Positions 19,216 through 26,833 of a stretch of DNA of 64,000 nucleotides are shown piece by piece. This DNA comes from Candidatus Cloacimonas sp. Lineage in GTDB: Bacteria > Cloacimonadota > Cloacimonadia > Cloacimonadales > Cloacimonadaceae. The notes under the pieces were generated by a model, which saw only the letters and a list, made by a program, of their open reading frames with translations, did no database searches and had not been told where the DNA came from. The first letter of the stretch is position 1, and every line of letters starts with the position of its first letter. The stretch lies in NCBI GenBank assembly GCA_023227825.1, contig JALOCJ010000001.1, positions 248,001 through 312,000 of the forward strand. The letters are read 5' to 3'. Position numbers and translations under genes: made by a program.

Positions 19216-20181
19216 CTATACCTCTCTATCTTTCCTAGGCTTTAAAAAGAGGTAGGCAATTAGATACAGAATTGCCCAGCCAAAGAGATAACCAATTATT
19301 CTTCCCGGCTGGAAAGGACTGAAAAACTGGAAGAGGACAAACTGTTTGCTTTTAGCTTTATAGTTTTGGATAAAAGGAGTGAAAACAGAATCTGGGGTAG
19401 CGGAATTTACATCTTCCAAAAGCGAAACAAGTTCTATGTGTTCAATGCGTTTGTTTTTATAGTGATATTTATCGTCCAGTAAGTTTTTCTTTGCCAGTTC
19501 AGGTAGTTTTGACTTTAGAGCGATAACGCCTTGTTGAAAAAGTTTTTGGGATAAGCTGTCTTCTACCATTTTTTGGTATTCAGCCAAATTAACAAGTGTT
19601 TTCAGCATTCCGGAAAGAGAATAGGGTTCAGTAGGAAATTCCTGAAACCAGATGCCGCCATCTTTTTCGTAAAAGCTGAAATTGCCTTTTTCTGGTTGCA
19701 GGTTATAGAGCATTTTTCTGGCTTTAATAAAAGTTTCAGGACTATGTAGGTTACCTGCTCTTTGAGCCAAAGCAAGCATAGTTGCACTATTACCTGCAGC
19801 ACTATACCAGGGTTTTTTTAAGCCCGCTTTCGGATAATCATAATTATTAGGAATATTGCCATTTGCATCAAGATTATCTTCCAGCCATTTACTATAAAGG
19901 AGAAAAGCATTTTTTCGGGTTTCTTCAATGCGGGTTTTATAAAAGCGGGAGGACTCATAAGCAATGAGTTCAGGATCATAAACCTTTCCCGCAGAAGGAT
20001 AATAACGCATAGGAATGCCATTTTTATCCATTGTAGGGAGCTCCACAAAAGCACTGCCAAAAATACTTATACAGGTCTTGCTCCAAAAATCGGCAAGCAT
20101 AATTTCCCCTACCTGCCAAATTACTGTGGCAAAAACAAGACCAATTACCAGAGGTAAAAGATGGCGGTTTAAGTTCTTCAT
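19216..20181 (-). CDS. membrane-anchored protein with C5-epimerase C-terminal-like domain
   Basis: The 321-residue protein has a hydrophobic segment at about residues 9-30 and a second at about 296-315, followed by the basic tail KPRKDREV. The central region is probably periplasmic and alpha-helical. WFQEFPTEPYSLSGMLKTL, the spacing to LFQQGVIALKSKLPEL and upstream PWYSAAGNSATMLALAQRA resemble the C-terminal (alpha/alpha-barrel) domain of D-glucuronyl C5-epimerase. This is a motif-level impression, not a firm assignment. It lies downstream of the zinc transporter genes on the same strand, separated by a palindrome cluster. Confidence 0.55.
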   Translation of the reverse strand: MKNLNRHLLPLVIGLVFATVIWQVGEIMLADFWSKTCISIFGSAFVELPTMDKNGIPMRYYPSAGKVYDPELIAYESSRFYKTRIEETRKNAFLLYSKWLEDNLDANGNIPNNYDYPKAGLKKPWYSAAGNSATMLALAQRAGNLHSPETFIKARKMLYNLQPEKGNFSFYEKDGGIWFQEFPTEPYSLSGMLKTLVNLAEYQKMVEDSLSQKLFQQGVIALKSKLPELAKKNLLDDKYHYKNKRIEHIELVSLLEDVNSATPDSVFTPFIQNYKAKSKQFVLFQFFSPFQPGRIIGYLFGWAILYLIAYLFLKPRKDREV

Positions 20182-20196
20182 AATTTCCTTCCTTTT

Positions 20197-20354
20197 CCGG
20201 AAGAACGACGTCCCCGTCGTTCATTGTGGTTGATGAGGACATCAATCTTCCGGGAGTTTTGGTTGACCGGGAGGTCAACCGTCCGGGGGTTTTGGTTGAC
20301 CGGGAGGTCAACCGTCCGGGGGTTTTGGTTGACCGGGAGGTCAACCGTCCGGGC
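20197..20354. repeat. cluster of GGTTGAC-type palindromes (family P, cluster 2)
   Basis: The plus strand reads one GAACGACGTCCCCGTCGTTC hairpin, one GGTTGATGAGGACATCAATC unit, then three nearly identical copies of GGTTGACCGGGAGGTCAACC joined by GTCCGGGGGTTTT. The period in the last part is about 38 bp. It lies between znuB and the downstream epimerase-like gene; the outermost unit supplies the stop codon of znuB. Confidence 0.92.
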
Positions 20355-21129
20355 ATAATAAAGATATAAAATAGAGGATTGCTTCAAAAACAACAATACA
20401 AGCTCCGGTAGGTAAATTCAGCTGAAAACTAAAATAAAATCCTATAAAAGCGGAAAAAATAGCCACCAAGATAGAAATTAATATAGCTTTAGAAAGCTGA
20501 TGGACAAAATTAAAAGCAATAACTGCAGGCAAAATCAGCTGAGCTGTAACCAGAATTATTCCTGCACTTTTTACATTGATAACGATATTGGCAGCTAAAA
20601 GCAGCATAAAAATCAAGTTCACCAGGTCTGTTCTAATCCGATAGACCTTTGCCATCACAGGATTATAGGTTAAATAAAACAGTTCCTTATAGAAAAAACA
20701 GACGAAGGCAATGTTCAGAATGGATAATACAACCAGGGAAATTACTTCGCTTTTAGTAACCAGCAACACATTGCCGAAAAGGTAGCTGGAGAGATCAAAA
20801 CTGTAATTTTTAGAAATAGATATAAGGATTATACCCAGCGCCATACTCAAGGATAAAAATATAGTTATCGTATTGGATTCCTGTATGTTATGCCTCTTTG
20901 CTAGTAAAGTAATTCCCAAAGCAATCAGCATCACAAAAATTAGTGTAATAACAGTTAAATTTAAACCTGTTAAGATAGCAATAGCAATTCCGGCAAAAGC
21001 AATATGGGAAAGTGCTTCACCCAAATAGGATATCCGCCTTAAAGTAACAAACGGAGCAAAAACAGCCAAAGAAATACCCGATAGCAATGCCCCTAGAAAA
21101 GCATAAACCAGAAACGAAAAGCTAAACAT
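20341..21129 (-). CDS. znuB: ABC metal transporter permease, ZnuB/MntB type
   Basis: The 262-residue hydrophobic protein has about seven transmembrane segments. It carries the ABC-3 family signature near the N-terminus: FLGALLSGISLAVFAPFVTL, RRISYLGEALSHIAFAGIAI. Such permeases form the membrane channel for Zn2+ or Mn2+ import with the adjacent ATPase and lipoprotein. It starts six bases after the ATPase stop. The final residues CPDG and the TGA stop come from a GGTTGAC palindromic repeat unit, so the native C-terminus seems to have been replaced or trimmed. The conserved core is unaffected. Confidence 0.9.
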   Translation of the reverse strand: MFSFSFLVYAFLGALLSGISLAVFAPFVTLRRISYLGEALSHIAFAGIAIAILTGLNLTVITLIFVMLIALGITLLAKRHNIQESNTITIFLSLSMALGIILISISKNYSFDLSSYLFGNVLLVTKSEVISLVVLSILNIAFVCFFYKELFYLTYNPVMAKVYRIRTDLVNLIFMLLLAANIVINVKSAGIILVTAQLILPAVIAFNFVHQLSKAILISILVAIFSAFIGFYFSFQLNLPTGACIVVFEAILYFISLLCPDG

Positions 21130-21135
21130 TTTGGT

Positions 21136-21864
21136 TTAATAATCCTTTTCAATAATCCGCAAACTATCCCCAAAGGTCTTATGAATCACATCTGCATCTA
21201 TAAGTTCAGTATGATTATGACAATGCAAACGGCGATTTAAGCAAACCAGAAAGCTGCAATATTTAGAAAGGGTAGTTAAATCGTGAGAAATAGTAATAAT
21301 CGTTTTGCCTTCGCTATTCAGTTCTTTCAGCAAAACAAAAAAACTGTCTACGGAAGGACGGTCTAAACTTGCCTCCGGTTCATCAAGAATAAGATATTTG
21401 CTTTCAGAAACCAAAGCGCGGGCTAAAAGGACTCTTTGAAATTCACCTCCGGAAAGTTTACCAATCAATTCTTTTGCCAGATGAGTAACTCCTGTTTGTT
21501 CCAATGCTGTCATTGCTTTTTGTTTATGATTTTTATTAAAATGAGCTCCTAAGGGAAGTTTGCCAGCCAAACCCATTAAAACAATATCCAAAGCCGTAGC
21601 AGGAAAGGCATTATCAAAATCCTCATATTGGGGAAGATAGCCAATGGTATTATTTTTCAGCCAGTTATAGTGTTCCACTCCATCAATCAAAATGCTGCCT
21701 TCTTTCAGTTCCAATAAACCGAGAATCAATTTTATCAAAGTTGATTTTCCCGCTCCGTTAGGGCCTATAATGGCTGCAAATTCACCATCAGCAAGTTCCA
21801 GAAAAATATCTTCCAGAATTATCTTGCCGTTTATTTTGTATTGCAGGTTTTTAATTTGAATCAT
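21136..21864 (-). CDS. znuC: ABC metal transporter ATP-binding protein, ZnuC type
   Basis: The 242-residue ATPase has an intact Walker A (GPNGAGKST), Q-loop (YLPQYEDFD), signature LSGGEFQRVLLARAL, Walker B YLILDEPEASLD and H-loop ISHD. The closest general type is the Mn/Zn importer ATPase (COG1121). It lies between the substrate-binding protein and the permease with spacings of eight and six bases, so it is one operon. Metal specificity is inferred from the His-rich partner. Confidence 0.93.
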   Translation of the reverse strand: MIQIKNLQYKINGKIILEDIFLELADGEFAAIIGPNGAGKSTLIKLILGLLELKEGSILIDGVEHYNWLKNNTIGYLPQYEDFDNAFPATALDIVLMGLAGKLPLGAHFNKNHKQKAMTALEQTGVTHLAKELIGKLSGGEFQRVLLARALVSESKYLILDEPEASLDRPSVDSFFVLLKELNSEGKTIITISHDLTTLSKYCSFLVCLNRRLHCHNHTELIDADVIHKTFGDSLRIIEKDY

Positions 21865-21872
21865 TAGTGTTG

Positions 21873-22781
21873 CTAAAATCCCATTTTCATCTTTTGCCAG
21901 TTGTTATCTATCAATTGAGCAATGGTTTGTGCTTTTCCGTCACTACCTAAAGGATCAAGCGTAAGTAATTCCAAGCTAAATTCTTGGGCAAGGGTTTCAC
22001 CGGCTTTTCTATCCATTTGCGGTTCCAGAAAAATAGCTTTTACATTATGTTCTTTTATTATATTACCCAAGAGAGCAAGTTCTTTAGGAGTAGGTTCTTT
22101 ACCGGGACTTTCCTGCACAAAACCCAATTCCTCAATACCAAATTCTTGCAGAAAATAGTGGAAGGCATTATGATATGTAATTATAGCAGGACTAATATAT
22201 TGAGCTCTTTCCGTTTTAATTTTATCTGTTAGATTTTCCAGTTCTTTTTGCATTTGTTGAGCGTTGCGTTTGAACACAAAAGCAGAATTGGGAAAGCGAG
22301 TGCTAAGTTCTTTTTCCAGAAAACCAATAAGGCGAATCATTAAAGAGGGAGAGGTCCATAAATGAGGGTTTTGAGCGTGTTGATGCTGATGTTCAATTGG
22401 TTCAGGAATAGCTTCTTCTGCGGGTAATTCCTTTTCCGGTAGAGGAATAACATCTTTCAGCAAAGTAGCTGCCTCTATATAAACATCTTTTCTTTCTGCA
22501 AAATTTTTCTCCAGATTTGTTTCCAATCCTAAACCATTAGCAAGAATCATAGAAGCAGAACTGAAGTTTTTTAAATCAGCAGGACCGGGAGACCAGGTAT
22601 GAGGTGAAGCACCTGGAGGAATAATACATTTAACTTCAAATTCATTTCCCACAAGTTGTTTTAGAATAAGCTCGTAGGGATGAATTGAAGCCAAAAGCAA
22701 AGGACTTGGTTTTTCTTCCTGTTTTTGGCAGGAAAAAGCAAAGAGCAGTGCCATAAGCACTAACCATTTAATATTCTTCAT
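21873..22781 (-). CDS. znuA: zinc-type ABC transporter substrate-binding lipoprotein
   Basis: The start is MKNIKWLVLMALLF at 22781, preceded by CAGGAGGTT; an upstream in-frame ATG lacks such a site. The lipobox LLFAFSC gives a lipidated Cys18. The mature 285-residue protein fits cluster A-I solute-binding proteins: ASIHPYELILKQLVG, CIIPPGASPHTWSPGPADL, the long helix, AIITYHNAFHYFLQEFG, and FLEPQMDRKAGETLAQE. A short His-rich loop (EHQHQHAQNPHLW) is typical of zinc rather than manganese binders. It is the first gene of the znuA-C-B operon. No Zur box was identified. Confidence 0.92.
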   Translation of the reverse strand: MKNIKWLVLMALLFAFSCQKQEEKPSPLLLASIHPYELILKQLVGNEFEVKCIIPPGASPHTWSPGPADLKNFSSASMILANGLGLETNLEKNFAERKDVYIEAATLLKDVIPLPEKELPAEEAIPEPIEHQHQHAQNPHLWTSPSLMIRLIGFLEKELSTRFPNSAFVFKRNAQQMQKELENLTDKIKTERAQYISPAIITYHNAFHYFLQEFGIEELGFVQESPGKEPTPKELALLGNIIKEHNVKAIFLEPQMDRKAGETLAQEFSLELLTLDPLGSDGKAQTIAQLIDNNWQKMKMGF

Positions 22782-22819
22782 TTTGTAACCTCCTGAATTT
22801 TTTTCCCCTAAAAACATAC

Positions 22820-23092
22820 TTAAGTGAGAAGTAATAGGCGCTTTTTAATCTTTGCGCTTTCCTCTATCTCTTTTAGCTTATATGACTTATCACGACTATG
22901 GTAAAAACTATCACAGATAGCACAAATTACACCGATCAAAATAAAATTTTGGTAATGAATTACCGTAATCCATTTTAAAAATATGATGACTGTTGACTTA
23001 CCAATTCCTGTAGTTCCAGCTCTATGCGTTTTAATCCAACCCATTTCCTTAATTTTTTTCAATTTTTGGATTAATTCTTTATAACCAATCAT
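22820..23092 (-). pseudogene. truncated MvaI/BcnI-type restriction endonuclease
   Basis: The frame starts with an ATG overlapping the methyltransferase stop (ATGA) behind GGAGG and reads MIGYKELIQKLKKIKEMGW IKTHRAGTTGIGK. This N-terminus is characteristic of the MvaI/BcnI endonuclease family (normally about 240 residues and continuing with ..GIGKTLEDLLG). After GIGK (about position 22990) the sequence switches abruptly into a dispersed repeat; the frame runs on meaninglessly to 22820. The nuclease core, including its catalytic residues, is absent, so restriction activity should be lost. Confidence 0.75.
22822..22984. repeat. left direct repeat flanking the methyltransferase locus
   Basis: The segment starting AAGTGAGAAGTAATA and ending TAATCCATTTTAAAAATA is about 75-80% identical to 24048-24278. 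It has landed in, or replaced, the 3' part of the restriction gene. Confidence 0.85.
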
Positions 23093-23997
23093 CAGGGAGA
23101 CCTCCAAAAATCAAGTATATATTCAAATGTGGTGCTAAGAGTAATAAAGTTATTGGGCCATCCATAAATTCCTACCTTATTCACTAAATTTCTCTTATCC
23201 CAAATAATTATATTTCTAAGCTGATAACCAATTTTTTCCATTCCTTCTATAATGAAACTATGTGTAGGATAACGACAATTATTTTCCCATAAATCATTAA
23301 CATTAATTACACAATGAGCTTTTGGTTTTAAGAATGGCAATATCCCTTTATAAATTTCCACAAGGGCTTCAATATATTCATTCATTTTCATTGTTCCAAG
23401 GTCTCGGGGATTGTCAGAATATTGTTGAATTTTTTTATAGTGTTTATTTTCTCTAAGGTCACTACGAAAACTTTTATTCAACCTTTTGTGGTTTAACATA
23501 TTGGCATAGGGAGGTGAAGTAACGCATAAAGAAACAGTTTCTATATTCAGATAATTAGGAATATTTAGAGCATCATCACAGATTGCAAGCTGATTAGTAA
23601 CCTCACCAAAATCAATTTGTAATTGATTTAATCTTTCATCAATAAAATCAATATATTCTTTATTAAGGTCAAATCCTAGGGCATTTCTTTCTAAATCTTG
23701 AGCTGCAATTAAAGTGGTTCCAATACCCACAAAAGGATCAAGCACTAATTCTCCTTTATGAGTAAAAAGTTCTATGCACTTTTTGGGTAGAGCAATTGGA
23801 AATACAGCAGGATGGATATCTTTATCCCTAATATCTCTTCCTTCATAATATAATTCCCAAATAGCAACTTGTCCCTTAATCCATTCTTTTGGGGTAAGAC
23901 AATTTATATGATTATCGGGGCAATTACAAGTTTTCTTAAACCCGATGTTTAATTTTTTATCACAATCTGTTTCTACTCTTAAAGTTTTCGTCTCCAT
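23092..23997 (-). CDS. DNA methyltransferase, probable N4-cytosine type, orphaned partner of MvaI/BcnI-like enzyme
   Basis: The 301-residue protein contains the AdoMet motif I DPFVGIGTTLIAA (about residues 90-102) ahead of the catalytic motif IV TSPPYANML (about 178-186). TSPPY favours N4-cytosine methylation. The N-terminal region has CNCPDNHINC and LTPKEWIKGQVAIWELYYEG, the latter seen in this methylase group. The start follows AGAGGAATA. It overlaps the truncated MvaI/BcnI-type nuclease by ATGA; that family recognises CCNGG-like sites, so a CCWGG/CCSGG target is a reasonable guess. The pair sits between two direct repeats, suggesting acquisition or rearrangement as a cassette. Confidence 0.85.
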   Translation of the reverse strand: METKTLRVETDCDKKLNIGFKKTCNCPDNHINCLTPKEWIKGQVAIWELYYEGRDIRDKDIHPAVFPIALPKKCIELFTHKGELVLDPFVGIGTTLIAAQDLERNALGFDLNKEYIDFIDERLNQLQIDFGEVTNQLAICDDALNIPNYLNIETVSLCVTSPPYANMLNHKRLNKSFRSDLRENKHYKKIQQYSDNPRDLGTMKMNEYIEALVEIYKGILPFLKPKAHCVINVNDLWENNCRYPTHSFIIEGMEKIGYQLRNIIIWDKRNLVNKVGIYGWPNNFITLSTTFEYILDFWRSP

Positions 23998-24047
23998 ATT
24001 TTTTTATTCCTCTTAAATAAATTTTGTTCAAAATCTCCAACCACACA

Positions 24048-24278
24048 AAGTGAGAAGTAATATACGCTTTTTTTATCTTTGCGCTTTCTTCTATCTCTTT
24101 TGGAGTATATTACTTATCACTACTATGGTAAAAAACTCTAAAAAAATATATTTGTTATACAATGGATATATTCTGTCAAGCATAATTTTCTCGGTAAAAA
24201 GCTCTCTCAGATATCAAAGATTACACAGACCAAAATAAAATTTTGGTAATGAATTTCTGTAATCCAATTTAAAAATAC
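24048..24278. repeat. right direct repeat flanking the methyltransferase locus
   Basis: Same orientation and sequence as 22822-22984, with an extra block of about 70 bp (about 24130-24200) in the middle. Short frames in it are artefacts. Confidence 0.85.
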
Positions 24279-24329
24279 TTTGTAATAAGCTACCGGCGTC
24301 ATTAGTCATTATTGCCAAACAAGTTTTTA

Positions 24330-24900
24330 TATAGTTTTCATATTGAAAATGCATAATATGATAATATTTGCCTTAGCCTTTTTTCCTTATTGCCTCTCCA
24401 TAATTTATAGTATTCCAAATAAAAAATTTATTTTGAGTTAACATAACTTAGCTTGTAATTGGCAAGACCTTTACCTGTTTTTAGACAGTGCATTATTCCC
24501 TCCCAATTTGATTCTTTTATACTGCATTAACATTTCTTTAATGATTCTTTAACGCCCGTTAAGGAAGTGTTACGGAAGCGTTACGGCAGTGTTAAGGGAT
24601 CGTTAAATAAGTGATTAAGCAACAGGCAGTTATACTAAGTCCACAAAGTAATTTAATAAATCAAGATAAGGAACGGGGCATAGCTTCTGTCTTGTAATTT
24701 CATACAGGAAAAAACTACAACTATTACATTTCTACGAACTACGGAATTATCGGGTAAAGTATCTATTGCCAGCTCAATTTTTTCTAATATCTGAGCAACA
24801 AGACATTACTTTCATTGTCCTATAGCATCCCTCCTGATTTTTTTATCACAGGACAATAAAATTATTATTTATGGCTTAACGATAAAAATCTTATATAATA
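24330..24900 (-). repeat. dispersed iteron element, copy B (long form)
   Basis: Minus-strand homologue of copy A, with the ends seen in copies C and D. The iteron core at about 24523-24616 reads on the plus strand as two or three ATTTCTTTAAT-type units, spacer GCCC, then GTTAAGGAAGT, GTTACGGAAGC, GTTACGGCAGT, GTTAAGGGATC, GTTAAATAAGT and GATTAAGCAAC. It includes the decayed-gene module (about 24690-24820) but lacks about 130 bp of the right-end module present in C and D. Confidence 0.85.
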
Positions 24901-25205
24901 AGTGACTTTCAATGAATGAATAATATAATATAATTTTTTTTTATATAAATCATTTCTGGTTGCCTCTTAACCGATTTTTAACTTCCAAATAACCCTTTTC
25001 GGAATCAGAATATTAGATTTGGAATGGGGGTTGTATATCTTTTCTTCCGAGGGGCTTAGGCACCACTCGCTATTATTTTATTGTCTTAAAGGGATTTAAG
25101 GTATTTCAACCCTCTAAACCTTCTCAACCTTATTTTCTTTATGAATTTTTTCTTTTATGTATTTTCAATATGGAATGTATATTAGGACACCTCATTTAGC
25201 CAGTT

Positions 25206-25313
25206 CCTTGCAAGCCACCTGTTCTCCACTTGTCTTCTTCCTATCCTCCTCTCCTAGTTAATGACGAGTTGAGGACGAGAGGAGGTGAAGATGAAGAAAG
25301 GATGTTAGCAAGG
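25206..25313. repeat. 108-bp imperfect palindrome downstream of pepA
   Basis: The outer CCTTGC/GCAAGG pair, the middle TCTTCTTCC versus GAAGAAAGGA and the inner perfect CCTCCTCTC/GAGAGGAGG arms form one long hairpin ending nine bases before the pepA stop codon. There is no T-run. The stretch 24901-25205 before it shows no gene or recognised repeat. Confidence 0.7.
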
Positions 25314-25321
25314 ATGATCTT

Positions 25322-26803
25322 CTATTCCATATATTTTAAAAGAGTTGTGAGCAAACGCACACCAGCTCCCGTTGCACCGTAGTTATAAATTCCGGATTCC
25401 TTATCCTTAAAGGCAGTTCCGGCAATATCAATATGCAACCAGGGCTTATTTTGCACAAATTCTTGCAGGAATAGACCTGCAGTTATAGTGCCTGCAGAGG
25501 GACCTCCGGAATTTTTCAAATCAGCTATTTCGGACTTGATTAATTCTTTATATTCCTCAAAAGCAGGAAGTTGCCAAATATTTTCACCGGTAAAGGCGGC
25601 GGCATTTTTCAGCTGTTCCAACCAGGATTCGTTATTAGTAAGCACGGCAGCAATCTGAGTTCCCAAAGCAGTAACCGCTGCTCCTGTTAAAGTTGCGATA
25701 TCAATGATGCGTTCACAATGTTCTTTTTCTATGGCATAATTGATAGCATCACAAAGAGTTAGTCGACCTTCAGCATCGGTATTGACTACTTCAATGGTTT
25801 TTCCACTCATTGAAGTAATAATATCTCCGGTGTGAAATGCATCTCCTGAAATCATATTTTCACAGGCAGCGATGATGCCTATTACATTAAGTTTCAATTT
25901 CAGAGAAGCAATAGCACACATAGTTCCGATAACAGCGGCTGCGCCTCCCATATCATCTTTCATATTTAACATTCCCTGTGCACTTTTAATACAATAACCA
26001 CCGCTGTCAAAAGTGATACCTTTACCCACTAAAGCAATGGTTTCCTGATGGTGTTCAGGATTTCCTAAATGGCGCATAATAATAAGTTTTGGCTCATGAG
26101 TTGACCCGCGTCCCACGGCTAAAAAGGCATCCATTTTTATACGTTTAAGCTTATCCAGGGAATGAACATCAATTGAAAAACCGTATTGCAGAGCTGCCTG
26201 TTTAGCTGTTTCCGCAAGGTTTTCGGGGTTAATAACATTGGCGGGTTCATTTACTAAATTTCTGGCAAAATTAGTTGTTTCAGCATAAATGCGTCCTTCT
26301 ACGATACCGCGGTTTAAATGGCGGGTATTTTTAGAGAGGAGCATATAATGTAGTGCTTCTATTTCGCTTGCGTTTTTAGCTGAGCTTAAGTATTTGTTAA
26401 ATTGATAGGTAACCAGCAAAGCTGTCTCGGAAAGCAAATGACCAAAAGCTACATCGTTAATAGGGCAATCAAATCCTTGAAACAGGTAGATTTGTTTTGC
26501 TTTTAATTTTCCTGCCAAACGAATTGCAGAAGCTAAAAGATTACGGACTTTATTATTATTGAGTTCGTTTTTATTGCCGGCACCTAATAAAATAATGTTT
26601 TGGCGTTGGGTTCCATTTACGAGGGCAAAATTTTTTATATCCCCGTAAGCGAACTTGAAATCTTCGCTCTTGCAATAGACCTGAGCTGCTTGGGCAATGT
26701 TTTGCGGTAGTAATTCTACCTTGTCCAATGCCCCATTTTCTTCCTGGAAAATAATGCTGCAATCCATATCTACCGGGGCTTTTCGGATGATGTCAATCTT
26801 CAT
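25322..26803 (-). CDS. pepA: leucyl aminopeptidase (M17 family)
   Basis: The 493-residue protein has the two-domain M17 layout. The C-terminal catalytic domain shows VGKGITFDSGGYCIKSA, MKDDMGGAAAV and the family signature NTDAEGRLTLCDA, carrying the two-zinc ligands and the catalytic Lys/Arg. It removes N-terminal residues, with leucine favoured, from peptides in the cytoplasm. This fits an amino-acid-fermenting lifestyle, which is an inference. AAGGAGATCATA precedes the ATG. It follows the protease/propeller/barrel gene by 30 bases on the same strand. Confidence 0.97.
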   Translation of the reverse strand: MKIDIIRKAPVDMDCSIIFQEENGALDKVELLPQNIAQAAQVYCKSEDFKFAYGDIKNFALVNGTQRQNIILLGAGNKNELNNNKVRNLLASAIRLAGKLKAKQIYLFQGFDCPINDVAFGHLLSETALLVTYQFNKYLSSAKNASEIEALHYMLLSKNTRHLNRGIVEGRIYAETTNFARNLVNEPANVINPENLAETAKQAALQYGFSIDVHSLDKLKRIKMDAFLAVGRGSTHEPKLIIMRHLGNPEHHQETIALVGKGITFDSGGYCIKSAQGMLNMKDDMGGAAAVIGTMCAIASLKLKLNVIGIIAACENMISGDAFHTGDIITSMSGKTIEVVNTDAEGRLTLCDAINYAIEKEHCERIIDIATLTGAAVTALGTQIAAVLTNNESWLEQLKNAAAFTGENIWQLPAFEEYKELIKSEIADLKNSGGPSAGTITAGLFLQEFVQNKPWLHIDIAGTAFKDKESGIYNYGATGAGVRLLTTLLKYME

Positions 26804-26833
26804 TATGATCTCCTTATCGTTATTTATAAGATA

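Noticed and set aside
20178..20396. Frame with repeated DLPVNQNPRTV peptides
   Set aside because: It is the GGTTGAC palindrome cluster read through; the peptide repeat simply mirrors DNA hairpins and overlaps two real genes.
24050..24238. 62-codon hydrophobic frame
   Set aside because: Lies entirely within the right direct repeat; no ribosome site; not preserved in the left copy.
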